Shown here: positions 36,061-46,718 of the stretch, piece after piece
Layout: every line of letters begins with the position of its first letter
How positions within the stretch are numbered: the stretch's first letter is position 1
Source of the DNA: Phytophthora sp. 'mugwort'
Taxonomy: Eukaryota; Oomycota; Peronosporomycetes; Peronosporales; Peronosporaceae
Direction of reading: 5' to 3'
Length of the DNA stretch: 64,000 bases
NCBI GenBank assembly: GCA_033558025.1
Contig: JAUCEF010000005.1
Location: 3,348,001-3,412,000, forward strand
Program-made: the position numbers and the translations under genes
Notes under the pieces: generated by a model
Seen by the model: the letters and a program-made list of their open reading frames with translations, nothing else
Database searches by the model: none
What the model was told of the DNA's origin: nothing

Positions 36061-37843
36061 AGCAGCTTACGGAAGGTAGAGCGTACGAACTGGAGACACC
36101 CGCCTGTTGCACCTCACCAAGGCTGAATTGTGCAAGCTGGTTCGTGATGCCCTAACTATCAAATTTTAATCCTCGCCCGACAACTTCTGCCATGTTATCT
36201 GCTCGTTAGAAGCAGCCGTCTCAAAGTACTTTTTGAAGGCATAGTGGTTATATACACTTCGTCGCAACAGCGTTACTGCATATCCTACCCTCCTTTTCGC
36301 GTCAATAAAAGTGTTGATTCGAGAAGGATTGTACAGCTCCTTGAGCTGCTTTAATTTTCCTTGACGCAAGGGCGACGTGAAAAATGTAGCCAAGTCTCGC
36401 AGGGCTTGGGATCATCAACGGCATCAATGAGTTGTAACGCGACGGAGGCCGTCGGTAAACTCCAACCTGGCGGAAAATGCGGTCATGTACATCGTGGTCC
36501 AGCCTGACTTCTTCAGCAGTGTTCTCGGTGGGCTGGTGTGATGTCTTGGACAAAGCATATACTCCATGGATATTAATTGAGTGCGACGTTATTTTTGTCA
36601 CTCGTTTATACAGACGTTATGAAGTCTTATACATGTATTGAAAACTTTTCGGATGTTAACAAGCCGATAAACAGTGGTCGTCTGAAGCTTTCACCTTCTA
36701 TCAACAACCCAAAACGCCATCTCGATTCCGATACGGAGCTGGCTCATGTAGGAGGTATAGTCGGATTACGTCTTGTTCTTGATCCCCAACTTAGTGAAAG
36801 CCACTAGCCGAGAGTCGGACAACGAATTAGAGTTGCCCTCTGCGATGTGAAACCCGTTTGGGAGGTCCAAGGGCTCCTTGATCGATCTTAACCACCAACC
36901 TTTCCGGAGAAGGTTAGACAGTAACCTGCGAAACGGCTTAATGTGTCGCATCGCTTGAATTAGTACGTGCATCTGTAGTAGTCAAAATAAAGTACAGTAA
37001 CCTCCGGCTGCATGGCGCGCGAAATTGCCAGGCCCACCCATCGAAGCATCCCACACACACGGTCAAGATTTCGTCCTCGATGATGTAGTTCATCACGAAG
37101 CCGGACAGGACGGATCAGTAGGAGCAGCTCAAGTCGCTCCAGATCCATCCGGTAGCAGCCAGTAAGCTGACCCTCTAGTAATTGAGTTAGCGTGTGTACG
37201 TCTCAGTCCAAATGGCGGCAAAAATCGCAACTTTCTGCCCGTCAGGAATTTGGGCGATAGCAGCGCGAAGCGCGACGAGAAGGCGAGCTTGGCTGACCCT
37301 ATCTTGATGCGCTTCCTCCATCCAGTTTGGTGGGATGGCTATGGCGGCTTAAATCGATTCTGCGATCCGACGATCCCGTCGCGCTAGCAATTCAGGCTCG
37401 GATTGCGGTGATATTGTAATAAACTACTTTGACCATATACGATACAACTGGACAATCAAAGCACGACTTTTGGATGGCGATCCTTATTACGACATTCCTA
37501 AGAGTCCAAACAGTCGGAATATTCTTATTATCCAGTAGGCTTCTATGAACTCCATCATTATCTCGTTTTTGGGGTCGGGCACTTCTATCGAAGGCGTCTC
37601 ATCATCATCTAAAAAATCAAAAATAAAGGCAATGCTTTCACCGGCAGTACCAGCCCAAATTTTGCTTTTCAGAGTGCGCAACGCGCGTTGCCGCCGTGGA
37701 ACTTGTGGAATGTTGACCACACATTTAACGGGGTTACATGAAGAGTGCCAAGTCCCTCTTCAGAGTGGTGTACCCAAGTACCACTATCGTCTTACCCCGC
37801 ACACTGCGCATGAGCTCACAGATCAAATACAGCGCTCACTGAG
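36061..37843. other. Degenerate sequence, probably older hAT-type remains
   Basis: Minus-strand short frames, for example RRVGYAVTLLRRSVYNHYAF (36300-36240) and PPNWMEEAHQDRVSQARLLV (37340-37280), look like protein relics but lack a motif I can assign. No intact gene is present. Confidence 0.35.
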
Positions 37844-38003
37844 TGTAGGCAAAAGCACAGCCCGAGTTGCATCTTTGGCTGCAACGAAGTTATCTGAAAT
37901 CAAGACGACAACCGCAATCACGGTGAGACTTGCAACACTGCCGCCAGACGCTCAAGGACCAATCGTTGGTACGAAGGCATGACCGTAGGAGAGACCGTAG
38001 ACA
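37844..38003 (+). repeat. 5' LTR of gypsy element
   Basis: This 160-nt repeat starts TGTAGGCAAAAGC and ends GACCGTAGACA, so it has the usual TG...CA ends. It differs from the 3' LTR at about nine positions. Seven of these are transitions, if the adjacent AC/CA swap is counted apart. Confidence 0.85.
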
Positions 38004-38189
38004 GTTTAGGCAGGTTCATCAATCTCACTTTCGCATTTACCTCGCAAGCAACAAGCACCTCAAGCGGAACTTGACACAAAGTTAAATTTAGTCCTCCGAG
38101 GACCGCAACAAAAAGCAAGGGAATGAAGCACGATTTGACGTGGATGGAGACGCTGTGATGCAGAATATTCACCAACCTGTGTTCGAGTT

Positions 38190-41100
38190 TGTTCAAGCAC
38201 CCAAGTTGGCTGACTGGAACCAGGATACGGTTGTGAGCTGGAAGAGGAGGCGGGAGCAGTACGTGGGTATTGTCCGCTAAGCTTAATGGGGAGTGGGGAG
38301 CGGCTGGAATTCGCTGTCCGTCCGGTTAAGACCCGTTTTGACGCGGAGCTACTCGAAGTACTATGCCTCTACGAATTACTCAAAGCCGTTGTCGACGTGA
38401 CTAGCGATGAACTGGTTGCTTCGATTGACGCAAAGCTCGGGTAGGTGAAAAATGCTAAAGTCCCCGATCTCGACGATGGGTACAACGATCGGATGAAACT
38501 TCGCTGCACTGTGCTCATCGACAACTTGGGGCCAAAAATGCTTCGAGATGACGATCGCGACATGTGAAGTACGAATGCCGCGAAGCCAAGCGCAACGACT
38601 TCACGCTGTTTGGCATCATTAAGGAAAAGGCTCGTGCGCAAGACAAGTATCACGTGTTAGGTCAAGAGCAGAAAGTAAAGTCGAACTATTCCAAGAAGGA
38701 AAAGCCGACTGATCGCAGCAACAACAAGCCGGGCCCGAAGAGCCCGAAGACAGGCACGAAACTTAGTGGTACACACAACAGTGGTGCTAGCACGTGCAGC
38801 GGTAGTGGTAGTTCTGGGGCTGGCTCGAGGCCCAACAAGGCAAGACAGGAAGCTTCGCCTCTGACGACGGCCAGTTGGCACTGTCAAGAACCTCATTGGT
38901 TTAGGGACTGTCCTACCGCTACCGATAATGACAAGACGCGTGTTGTGGAAAAGATGAAGGATATTCGCGAAGCTCGTGGTCGTGTGAAAATAATTGGCGA
39001 AGCTCTTGCACCAGGAGAAGTCTTGGTGAACAACCTTCTGACGATCCCATACCTTGCAGATACCGGCTCCGATGAGACGTACATACCTCGTCAGTACCTG
39101 GACGAGCTGACTGGTCTTGGAGCAACAATCCAGGTGGTTCCCTTATCTTCGGTGAAAGAGAAGAATGCTGCTGGAGGCAATACGGTGGTGTGTCGGGAAG
39201 CCGTCACTTTGATTTACTACTCCAGACTGCTGCTGGGCAGGTACATTTATCGCTGAAGGCGCTGGGTATGATGCCAACGACCAATTGTCGCAATGGGCGG
39301 CTGCCCCCCCCCCCCCCCCCCCCCCCCGTTGTAAACGTAGACCCTTTGACTTGGGCGTCCCCTCCGAGAGGCTGTGTTCGAGTACGAGGACGTATTTTGA
39401 ATTGATCCCCTTGCCGACCCGCCTGCGGATATCGAGCCACTACGTATCACGCTCCGTGCTGATGCTAAGCCTTTCAGGGCTCGTCCTCACCCTTACTCTC
39501 CAGCTCAGAGTACGTTTCTCCGTGAACACGTCCGATTACTGGAGAAAATGGGCTTTGTTCGTCGGAACAACATGCTGTGGGCTTGTGCTGCAGTTCCGGT
39601 GACCCAAAGAATTTCGATTGACGATTGATTATCGACCGGTTAACGCAGCGACGATTCCAATCATTGATATCGGATCGGACTTGACCTCTTCGTCCGAGAG
39701 TGTGGATAGAGCTTGCCGGTTCGCTGGATTTGACATGCCGAGTAGTTTTTCGCAACTACCACTTGACGAAGGCAGTCAAGATCCGTTGAGCGTCATCACC
39801 GGTGAAGGTGTGTGGACGCCGAGCCGTGTTACAAGAAGCGATAGATTCTCCGCTATACTTCCAGAACCAGATGAATGAGTTTTTGACGACATGCTTTGTA
39901 CTCATCTCTTGATATGGATCGATGACATTTTGCTATACGCACGTACACCGCCGGAAGTTCTTGCTGCATTGCGCCATTTTTTAGGTCGTGTTCGCGAACG
40001 TGGTCTGAAGTTAAGTGCGGTGAAGAGTTTCCTGTTTCGCAAGAAGCGAGGTGGTGTGGACGTGTGTACAGCGGTCCTGGAGTCTGTCATGACCCCAAGT
40101 GACTCAGTGGGCTTCGCCAGCTGCCTCTTCCATCTACTGCTGCCGACTTGCAGCAGTTCCTGTGCGCAACGGGGTGGATGCGTGACACTCTCATGGACTA
40201 CAGTCGCGTGATGCAGCCCCTGCACGACAAACTCGAGGCTGTGTTGAAAGTGGTTGGCCGTACGAATCGACTCGCCGCTGGAGCAGCTAACACTTGGAGT
40301 ATCGCAGACACGGCGGCGTTTGATGACGTTCGCCAGCTCCTTGCTACGTCGCAGACACTTCACTACCCGTCGCAAGATGCATCGATAGTGCTGATGTCGG
40401 ATGCCGCGGACCGCGGCTGGGGTTTGGTGGTTACCCAAGTTCGTGATTGGGTCGACGGGGTGTCGGTGACAGAACAACAACATGAGCTGTTGATGTGCAA
40501 GAGTGGCAAGTTTGATGACACTGCGAAACGCTGGAGCATCATTGAAAAAAAGGAGGCTTACCCCATCACTTGGGCGTCGCGGAACCTCACTTACCTCCTC
40601 GTCCGTGGTAAGGGATTCAATCTCTATTGTGACCAAAAGAACCTCGTCTACGTCTTTGCTCCCGACCAAGAGGTGAATAACCATGTGCGGAGGAAATTGC
40701 AACGCTGGGCAATGTCTCTGACAGGACTACAGTACCAGATTGAGCATGTTGATGGTTCATCCAACTTGTGGGCGGATTTGCTTTCGCGGTGGGGCCTTCA
40801 TTCGGGGGAGGAAGGTGGAGTGACCAAGTGCAAGGTCATTAATCGCAGCAGAGCCCGCGAGACTGCGACTGTTGACACTCAAATGCAGCGGCTGCACCTG
40901 TGTGCTGGCGACTTCGTGTTTCCTACGCTAAGTGAGATTCAAGCTGCTCAACAAAAACACGCTCGCGTTGCACCAGCAACTGCGAAGCAGGACAACGAAA
41001 CTTTGCTTGTCGGTGACCAACTGTGGGTATCTGAAACGGAGGCTGCGTTGTTGCAATGAATCCTGCTTGTTGCTCCTTGTGGAGCCCAAGGATATCGCGG

Positions 41101-42259
41101 GGCATTGAGCCCATGATGACAACACTAATGGAAGTGTTCGCGATTGCGAACATAGCGCAAGTGTGCCGTCGGTTTCTGAGTCGCTGTCATCTCTGCAAAC
41201 ACGTAGGAGGAAACATTATCGCTCGTCCGTGGGGACCCACCGACGATGTTACGAAGCGGAACGAACTGTTGCATTTCGACTACCTGTACCTGGGCGACAG
41301 TATGGGTGCGTGTAAGTACGTGCTGGTCATGAAGGACGGCCTCACTCACTTCTGTGAGTTGGTGGCCTCCGATTCACCGACAAGTGTGGTGGCTGCCACA
41401 GCACTAGTGGACTGGTGGGAGAGGTTTGGTGTCCTGATATCGGACCAGGGCAGTCACTTCAAGAAAGAGCTAATCACTCAGGTCTATAAAAAGCTGGACA
41501 TCGACCAGAGCCTGGTGGTGGCTTACACACCATGAATAAATGGAACGGTTGAACGTCTAAACCGTGACATATTACAACTCCTACGTGTCCTGCTAATGGA
41601 GTACAAACTGGATACGCATTGAGTGGGTTTATCTCCTGCCGCTCTGCAAGGAAATCTAAATCACACGCCTGTACGTTCGCTGGGTGACAAGGCCCCTAGT
41701 GAACTTTTCACTGGTCTACCACGACCGACTCCATTTGAACCGATCCTGCTGGAGAGAGGCCAGCGCACCGAAGTGTTGGAAGAGGTGGTATTACCGTCAG
41801 AGAACTGGACCGGTTGCGTTCCAGTTTGTCCAGTTTACACCGGGAGGTGGTGGACCAACGCGAGAAGCGCCGTCTTCAAAACATGGCTCGGTCAAAAGGG
41901 TTTGAGTGCAACTTTGCGTGGGAGATTTTGTTCTCTGGTCGCGCATAGACTCTCGGTTGTCGACCGAGAAACTGTTGGCTCGCTGGGTCGAACCGTTTGA
42001 AGTGGTCGAGACGACTCCTCATTCTTTCACAGTTCGCCACCTCGTGACGAGCAAGCGTTACATAGTGTACAGCTCGCGTCTTAAGTTCTACGATGACTCC
42101 AATCTAGACGTGAACGAAGAGTTGCTTGCTCATGTCGGCAATCAAGGCATGGTTCTTGGGGTCGAAGACATCACGAAGCATCGCAAGAAAAATTGTGTCT
42201 GGCAGCTCCTGGTGTCGTGGGAAGGCCTACAGGACGAGAAGGACTCGTGGAATCCCTGA
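38190..42259 (+). pseudogene. gypsy gag-pol with chromodomain, broken
   Basis: Blocks in order are a gag-like region to about 38880, a degenerate zinc knuckle (WHCQEPHWFRDCP), the protease site LADTGSDETYIPR near 39055, an RT start in several frames (TIDYRPVNAATIP near 39620, WIDDILLYA near 39915), and RNase H (LMSDAADRGWGL near 40395, ITWASRNLTYLL near 40565). Integrase follows with the first Asp in LLHFDYLYLGD, the second Asp in VLISDQGSHFK and the Glu in INGTVERLN (41270-41560). A chromodomain (QLLVSWEGLQDEKDSWNP) ends at 42259. Stops occur at 39877 (TGA), 41533 (TGA) and 41623 (TGA), with several frame changes and a 24-nt C run. The element cannot move by itself. Confidence 0.85.
39304..39327 (+). 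repeat. 24-nt poly-C tract inside gypsy pol
   Basis: An uninterrupted run of 24 C residues lies between the protease and reverse-transcriptase parts. It is long enough to be prone to slippage and, as poly-G on the other strand, to form quadruplex DNA. Its length may be uncertain in an assembly. Confidence 0.9.
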
Positions 42260-42574
42260 TGTCGCTACACAAGGACGTTTCTTCGCGTGTGCAGCAATAC
42301 GTCGATGCCAGTGGTGACACTGCACTCATACGCGCTCACTCTGCGCTAGGACAAGCTTCGGCCACCTAGTTCGACGGTCAGATGACACTATGGCCCAACT
42401 TCAACCAGTTGAAGTGCAGCTTGACCGGTAACATCGCCCCGTCTCAGGGATGGCTTGTCTATCCACAGGTCGTGACATATTTCTATCACGCTGATGGATT
42501 TCTATTAATGGGTCGTTTCTATTGGACAAGTTACATATTTAGATATTCAGCATGGATGTCGTCTCCGGGGGCAG

Positions 42575-42734
42575 TGTAGGCAAAAGCACAGCCCGGATTG
42601 CATCTTCGGCTGCAACGAGGCTATCTGAAATCAAGACGACAACCACAACCACGGTGAGACTTGCAACCATGCCGCCAGACGCTCAAGGACCAATCGTTGG
42701 TACGAAGGCATGACCGTAGGAGAGACCGTAGACA
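42575..42734 (+). repeat. 3' LTR of gypsy element
   Basis: This is the second copy of the 160-nt repeat with the same TGTAGG...TAGACA ends, preceded by a G-rich purine tract. Confidence 0.85.
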
Positions 42735-43688
42735 GTTTTAGCTATACAACGAACAAAACATATATCTCTGAAGCCTAGCTGCCTTCGACAACAACTGTAT
42801 GCATAATGAGGCTGAAAAGATAAACATGTCTGCACGCATGCTAATCGCAATGTGCTGACGGCTCAACCGGTATGAGTATGAACTGGCGTACTGCTGGTCC
42901 ATGGTTGAATCCCCGGTCGTGTCAATTGAGAGCCGTTATGGGAAGAGAGTTGTCGTGAGTCAATCTCGTTACTGCACCGCGCAGAAAAGGTATCTACGTA
43001 TTTCAATTTCAATCACTCGCATTTAATCAAAACCTAACATGTTTCGTTTTAGCCGGAAAGTGTTCATCTGTACCTACCTACAGAAGGTACCGATCGATCT
43101 CTACAGCAGAATATCCGCCACCGCGCACGAGCGCGGCATTCTTGGTGGCGTTCTCCACGACGTAGGTAAAGCTGGGGGTCAGCCGGCTAGCACATTAACA
43201 GTCTTGAGGGTGATGTTCCACCCATGCATTTCGATGCAGCGAAATTCTCCAGCTCGCCCAGCACCGTATCACCTGCTCTCACTGAATCCATGTGGCTGTC
43301 AGTGGCTGTCATTCACTGAGATTTTGTATACTCTCTGGAAGTTACACTTCCTGTGCGCAAGGTGTTGTGTGCCCCGTCACAACACAGCCCGGCGGCGACT
43401 GCTTATGTGCCTATGATATACCTGATCGTGGGGAACCTGCAAGCCTCAATTTCCGTGCTGCTCCATGTGGACATGGACTTGTGGCTGTTCTCGCCCCTGA
43501 GCTTCTTGTTGACTTTGTCTCTGTGCTGCTATTGGTCTCGGTATCTGTGCTGTTCCTGGCTTGGTCTCTGTATAGTTGCTGGCCGCGGTCCATGCACCGC
43601 AATCCTCATGTCAAAGGAGGTGCGGAAATACTCCGGTACTACTCAATCGCCTTTGACATGAGCATTGCTGTCGTAAAAAAAAAATGTA
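42735..43688. other. Intergenic, no recognised gene
   Basis: Frames of 125 codons (43039-43416) and 148 codons (43292-43738) exist on the plus strand and overlap each other. The second has a hydrophobic stretch (LVDFVSVLLLVSVSVLFLAW) but no signal peptide at its start and no known motif. I do not call it a gene. Confidence 0.4.
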
Positions 43689-45284
43689 TTAGTATCGCTT
43701 ATACAACGGCACTATATCGGCCAAGTCAATCACTCTAAACGCGTCTAGTGCTTCTAGCTGCTCTACTATGCTGTTGATGGGAGACTGTGTACCCGCATTG
43801 TCGCCCAGTTCTTCGCCGGTAGGGTCCTCAAGTGCATCTGTGAGTGCGCACTTGCGAAAACCAGCTGCGATTGTCATCCGCGACAAGTCCTTCCACGCGC
43901 GAACACCCCACCCCACTATCGTACTCCGCTGAGGCGCCAACATCTTGAACTTATCCGTTTCCGTGCTGGTTGTGATCTGTCGAAGTTGCTCACGCAGATA
44001 TCGCACCCAGTAGGATCGTAGCCGTTCTTTCATCGGCTTGATCCAGACAGCATCTGTATTCCAAGTCAAGCCGGGCGGCACTTTTTCGAGGATGATGTTC
44101 ATCGAACGATCGTACTCGTCCACGCCCTTGACCCAGTGTCGCTGAAGTCATCAAGTAGCAGCATAATGCGCGGGCTAAACGATTGCGGTCGCCAAAATGA
44201 AAAACCAAAAACGCCAAGGTCATTTCGCCAGTCCACCAAGCTGCTTCATTGCCGTAAATTTGAGCGTCACGTTGTTTCTGGAAAGCTTCAATTTCCTTCC
44301 AGACGTGGCGTCCAAAACCATGGCGAAGACGCGTGTTCCAGCTCGGACATCGGGGAGCTTTGCCGGCTTGGTCTTCAACATGACAAAAGGTGTGTACTTA
44401 TTCCTATTTGAGTCACCCAAAAGCATTGCAGTTATGCGTTCTTTGTCGCATTTACTGCTCTTCATCCAAACCGTTTTGGTGTTTGTGGGGGTAAGCGTAG
44501 TTTCTGGCAGCATGTCCAGGAAGATGCCAGTTTGGTCAGCGTTAAAGATGGCGGTCACCCCTTCAATGTATACTCGATGTCGGACCTTTATAGCGAATTA
44601 TTGTGCTTGTTGGCGAAATATCGGGTGGCGATTCCGGTCTGTGGTGTATCCGCACACGAAATGAGAGCCGGTGGCGCTTGGTGAAGCACCGACGCCACTG
44701 CCACGACGCCGCGAAATGCTCGGGTGAGATGCCAGCTTCTGGTCATACTCCCACGCTTGCAACTTGAGCATCATGGGCGAAAATGGAATGCCTTCGCGGC
44801 GGAAGTCATTCACCCACTTAACAATGCGCTGCTCTACATCGGTTGGCTTCACCAATCTTAAGCCGGGAGCTCGGGCGCGTGGTTGGCCTACAAGCCTCTG
44901 CATCGTGCACGTTGCTCGAGGGCGTCACGCTTGCGGCACCACTTGTAAATTAGTTTTGCTTTGCTCTCCGTCGAGGCCGCAGTAAGCCCGCCGAAGGATC
45001 GCTCGAGAGTAGTAACGATGCTCTGAGAGGTGTTGCAGCACTTGAATCTTGAAAGCAATTAAGTAAGCCTTGCGTACAAAGCGCTTAGGCTGACGACCGT
45101 GTCGATCGCGTCTCACGTTGTGGACTGTCAATTGAGTTGTGTTGTGTTCGCAAGCCAGACCGGAGTTTTGCGCGCCAAAATGCTTGCTACAGTAGTTGGT
45201 GTGCTGGGCCCTGATGGGTGGCGGTGGGAGTGCTAAAGGGCTGACATCTGTTGTGTCAACCCGAAACTTGGGGGAGCCGCTCAA
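43689..45284 (-). pseudogene. pogo/Tigger-type (CENP-B-like) transposase relic
   Basis: On the minus strand the blocks run in order. An N-terminal helix-turn-helix lies at 45284-44925 (RKAYLIAFKIQVLQHLSEHR), and a CENP-B-type second DNA-binding part lies at 44903-44598 (GIPFSPMMLKLQAWEYD). The DDE_1 core has its first Asp in IFNADQTGIFLD near 44550 and IPL-like context SKCDKERITAMLLGDSNRNK. A second Asp, in LLLDDFSDTGS, lies near 44140 in another frame, and the third is in LTWNTDAVWIKPMKERL near 44060. Frame changes near 44598 and 44200-44120 inactivate it. The family is cut-and-paste at TA sites; I did not find its ends. Confidence 0.85.
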
Positions 45285-45715
45285 GTGATCGATCTGCAGG
45301 TAAAAGCTGACTTCGCCTATGAAATGTCGTACTCTTTAACATGAGGATTGCGGTACTGGGCTGCGGATGGGCGTGCACGCAACGCAGTAGGGGTTGACCT
45401 TCGCGCTGCTCGCGATCGTGTCCTAGCATCTGCTGAATTATGCAGACTTGTGCGGTTAATCTATTTTTTATTGTCGACTGGTCGAGCCCTAAAAAAGGGG
45501 CTCGCCGTAACGTTTTGGGCAAAAACCTACTTTGAAACTGTCACCAAAAATCAAATTGATGTACGTCTACTGCAAATGTTCCCTCTAAATCCCTTGTTGT
45601 AGTGTGAAATTACCGTTTTAGCCACAAATGTTCGGGTTCGGAGGCTGCGACATGGTGCCAACCACTAACCAACCTGTGACTTGCGCAGATCTCGCGCGTA
45701 ACGAGTGGCGGCGTA
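45285..45715. other. Upstream region of the Cys/His-repeat gene
   Basis: No gene was recognised. This is the boundary between the transposon island and the gene-dense right flank. Confidence 0.35.
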
Positions 45716-46588
45716 ATGAGCGAGGTGATCGACAGCCAGCCTGCAAAGCAGAGCAAACCCACCGTTCAGCCTGCCGCGGACAGCCAAGGGCACCCTGTCC
45801 GCGAGTGGATCGACACGCTGCTTCAGGCGGCCGTGATCGCCAAGGACAAACAGAAGAAACCGGCCCTGGGAGAGGTACAGGTGCTGCCTCCAACTGCAAT
45901 GGCCACCACAAATGCTGTCATAGCTCCTACGGCTGCTGCTAGCGGATCTTCAGAGCCAATAGCACCAGTTGCAGCTGATGCAATTCCAAGTAAAGCGGAT
46001 AAGGAGGCGGAAGACAAGGTCAAGACAACGACAGTCCCAGAGGCAAAGAACGCTCCTTCGATGACCAAGGCTGACGCCGTAAAGACCGATGATGGAGCAG
46101 CTACCCTAACTTCTAAGCGGTACCGACGCCGACGCTGCGAAGTTGAAGGATGCACAAAGTTTGCTCGCTTCAACAACGCCTGCTCGGGGCATGGCGGCAG
46201 GCGGCTGTGCGCGGAGGCCGGCTGCGAGCGCGTTGCACAGTTCGGCCACAAGTGCAGCGCTCACGGTGGCGTCAAGTTGTGCAGCATCGAGGGTTGTCAC
46301 CGCGCCGTGCAGTCACGCGGCTGCTGCAAGACGCACGGCGGAGGAGTGCGGTGCCAGCACCCTGATTGCACGAAGGGCGCCATCTCCAAGGGTTTCTGTC
46401 GGTCGCATGGTGGCGGGTCGCGCTGTGCTGAGCAAGACTGCCAAAAATGGGCTCAGCGCCACGGATACTGCGTGCGCCACTCTAAGTCTGCCACTGAAGT
46501 CAATTCGGCACCAGGCCAGCCAGCCCCGGAGCCCAAGGCTGACGCAACGGACCTACAGCCCCCGCTACCGAATAGCTCTTCGACGTAG
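45716..46588 (+). CDS. Oomycete Cys/His-repeat protein (often annotated 'WRKY19-like')
   Basis: This single-exon gene encodes 290 residues from an ATG at 45716. Residues 1-135 are low-complexity, Ala/Lys/Thr-rich and probably disordered. A basic patch (SKRYRRRRCEVEGC) leads into five tandem repeats of about 24 residues, each C-x4-C...C-x2-H followed by GG: CSGHGG, CSAHGG, CKTHGG, CRSHGG and a last CVRH. These pairs could each bind zinc. This repeat type is abundant in oomycetes and is commonly labelled 'WRKY transcription factor 19', although no WRKYGQK motif is present here. Nucleic-acid binding is a guess from the basic patch. The C-terminal tail is Pro-rich. It lies directly upstream of the JmjC gene on the same strand. 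Confidence 0.82.
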   Translation: MSEVIDSQPAKQSKPTVQPAADSQGHPVREWIDTLLQAAVIAKDKQKKPALGEVQVLPPTAMATTNAVIAPTAAASGSSEPIAPVAADAIPSKADKEAEDKVKTTTVPEAKNAPSMTKADAVKTDDGAATLTSKRYRRRRCEVEGCTKFARFNNACSGHGGRRLCAEAGCERVAQFGHKCSAHGGVKLCSIEGCHRAVQSRGCCKTHGGGVRCQHPDCTKGAISKGFCRSHGGGSRCAEQDCQKWAQRHGYCVRHSKSATEVNSAPGQPAPEPKADATDLQPPLPNSSST

Positions 46589-46718
46589 GATCGTGATACA
46601 TGTAGCAGGCCATAGCAGACAGCTATGAGAATTGACAACACACACAATACAGACGAGAGAAAAAGTCGCAGCTCCAACATCGTCGCTTTCGCCTGTGTGC
46701 GACACACCACGAATTCAT

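Larger units (their letters stand above)
37844..42734 (+). mobile_element. Ty3/gypsy chromodomain LTR retrotransposon, 4.9 kb, inactive
   Basis: Two 160-bp direct repeats flank a decayed gag-pol in normal gypsy order: protease, RT, RNase H, integrase, chromodomain. A short G-rich purine tract (CCGGGGGCAG) sits just before the 3' LTR, as expected for second-strand priming. No convincing target duplication is seen next to the LTRs (CTGAG on the left, GTTTT on the right), so a recombination or an older rearrangement at one edge is possible. About 5% LTR divergence and many lesions in pol indicate an old insertion. Confidence 0.85.

Noticed and set aside
39902..40702. Minus-strand 266-codon frame
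   Set aside because: It is antisense to gypsy RT/RNase H, whose motifs read on the plus strand.
43292..43738. 148-codon plus-strand frame with a hydrophobic stretch
   Set aside because: It overlaps another frame, has no signal peptide at its start, no known motif, and lies in transposon-rich DNA.
13334..45700. RXLR or Crinkler effector genes
   Set aside because: I looked for a signal peptide followed by RxLR...EER or LFLAK in the repeat island and found no frame with that order.
45823..46251. Minus-strand 142-codon frame
   Set aside because: It is the mirror of the low-complexity and repeat part of the Cys/His-repeat gene.
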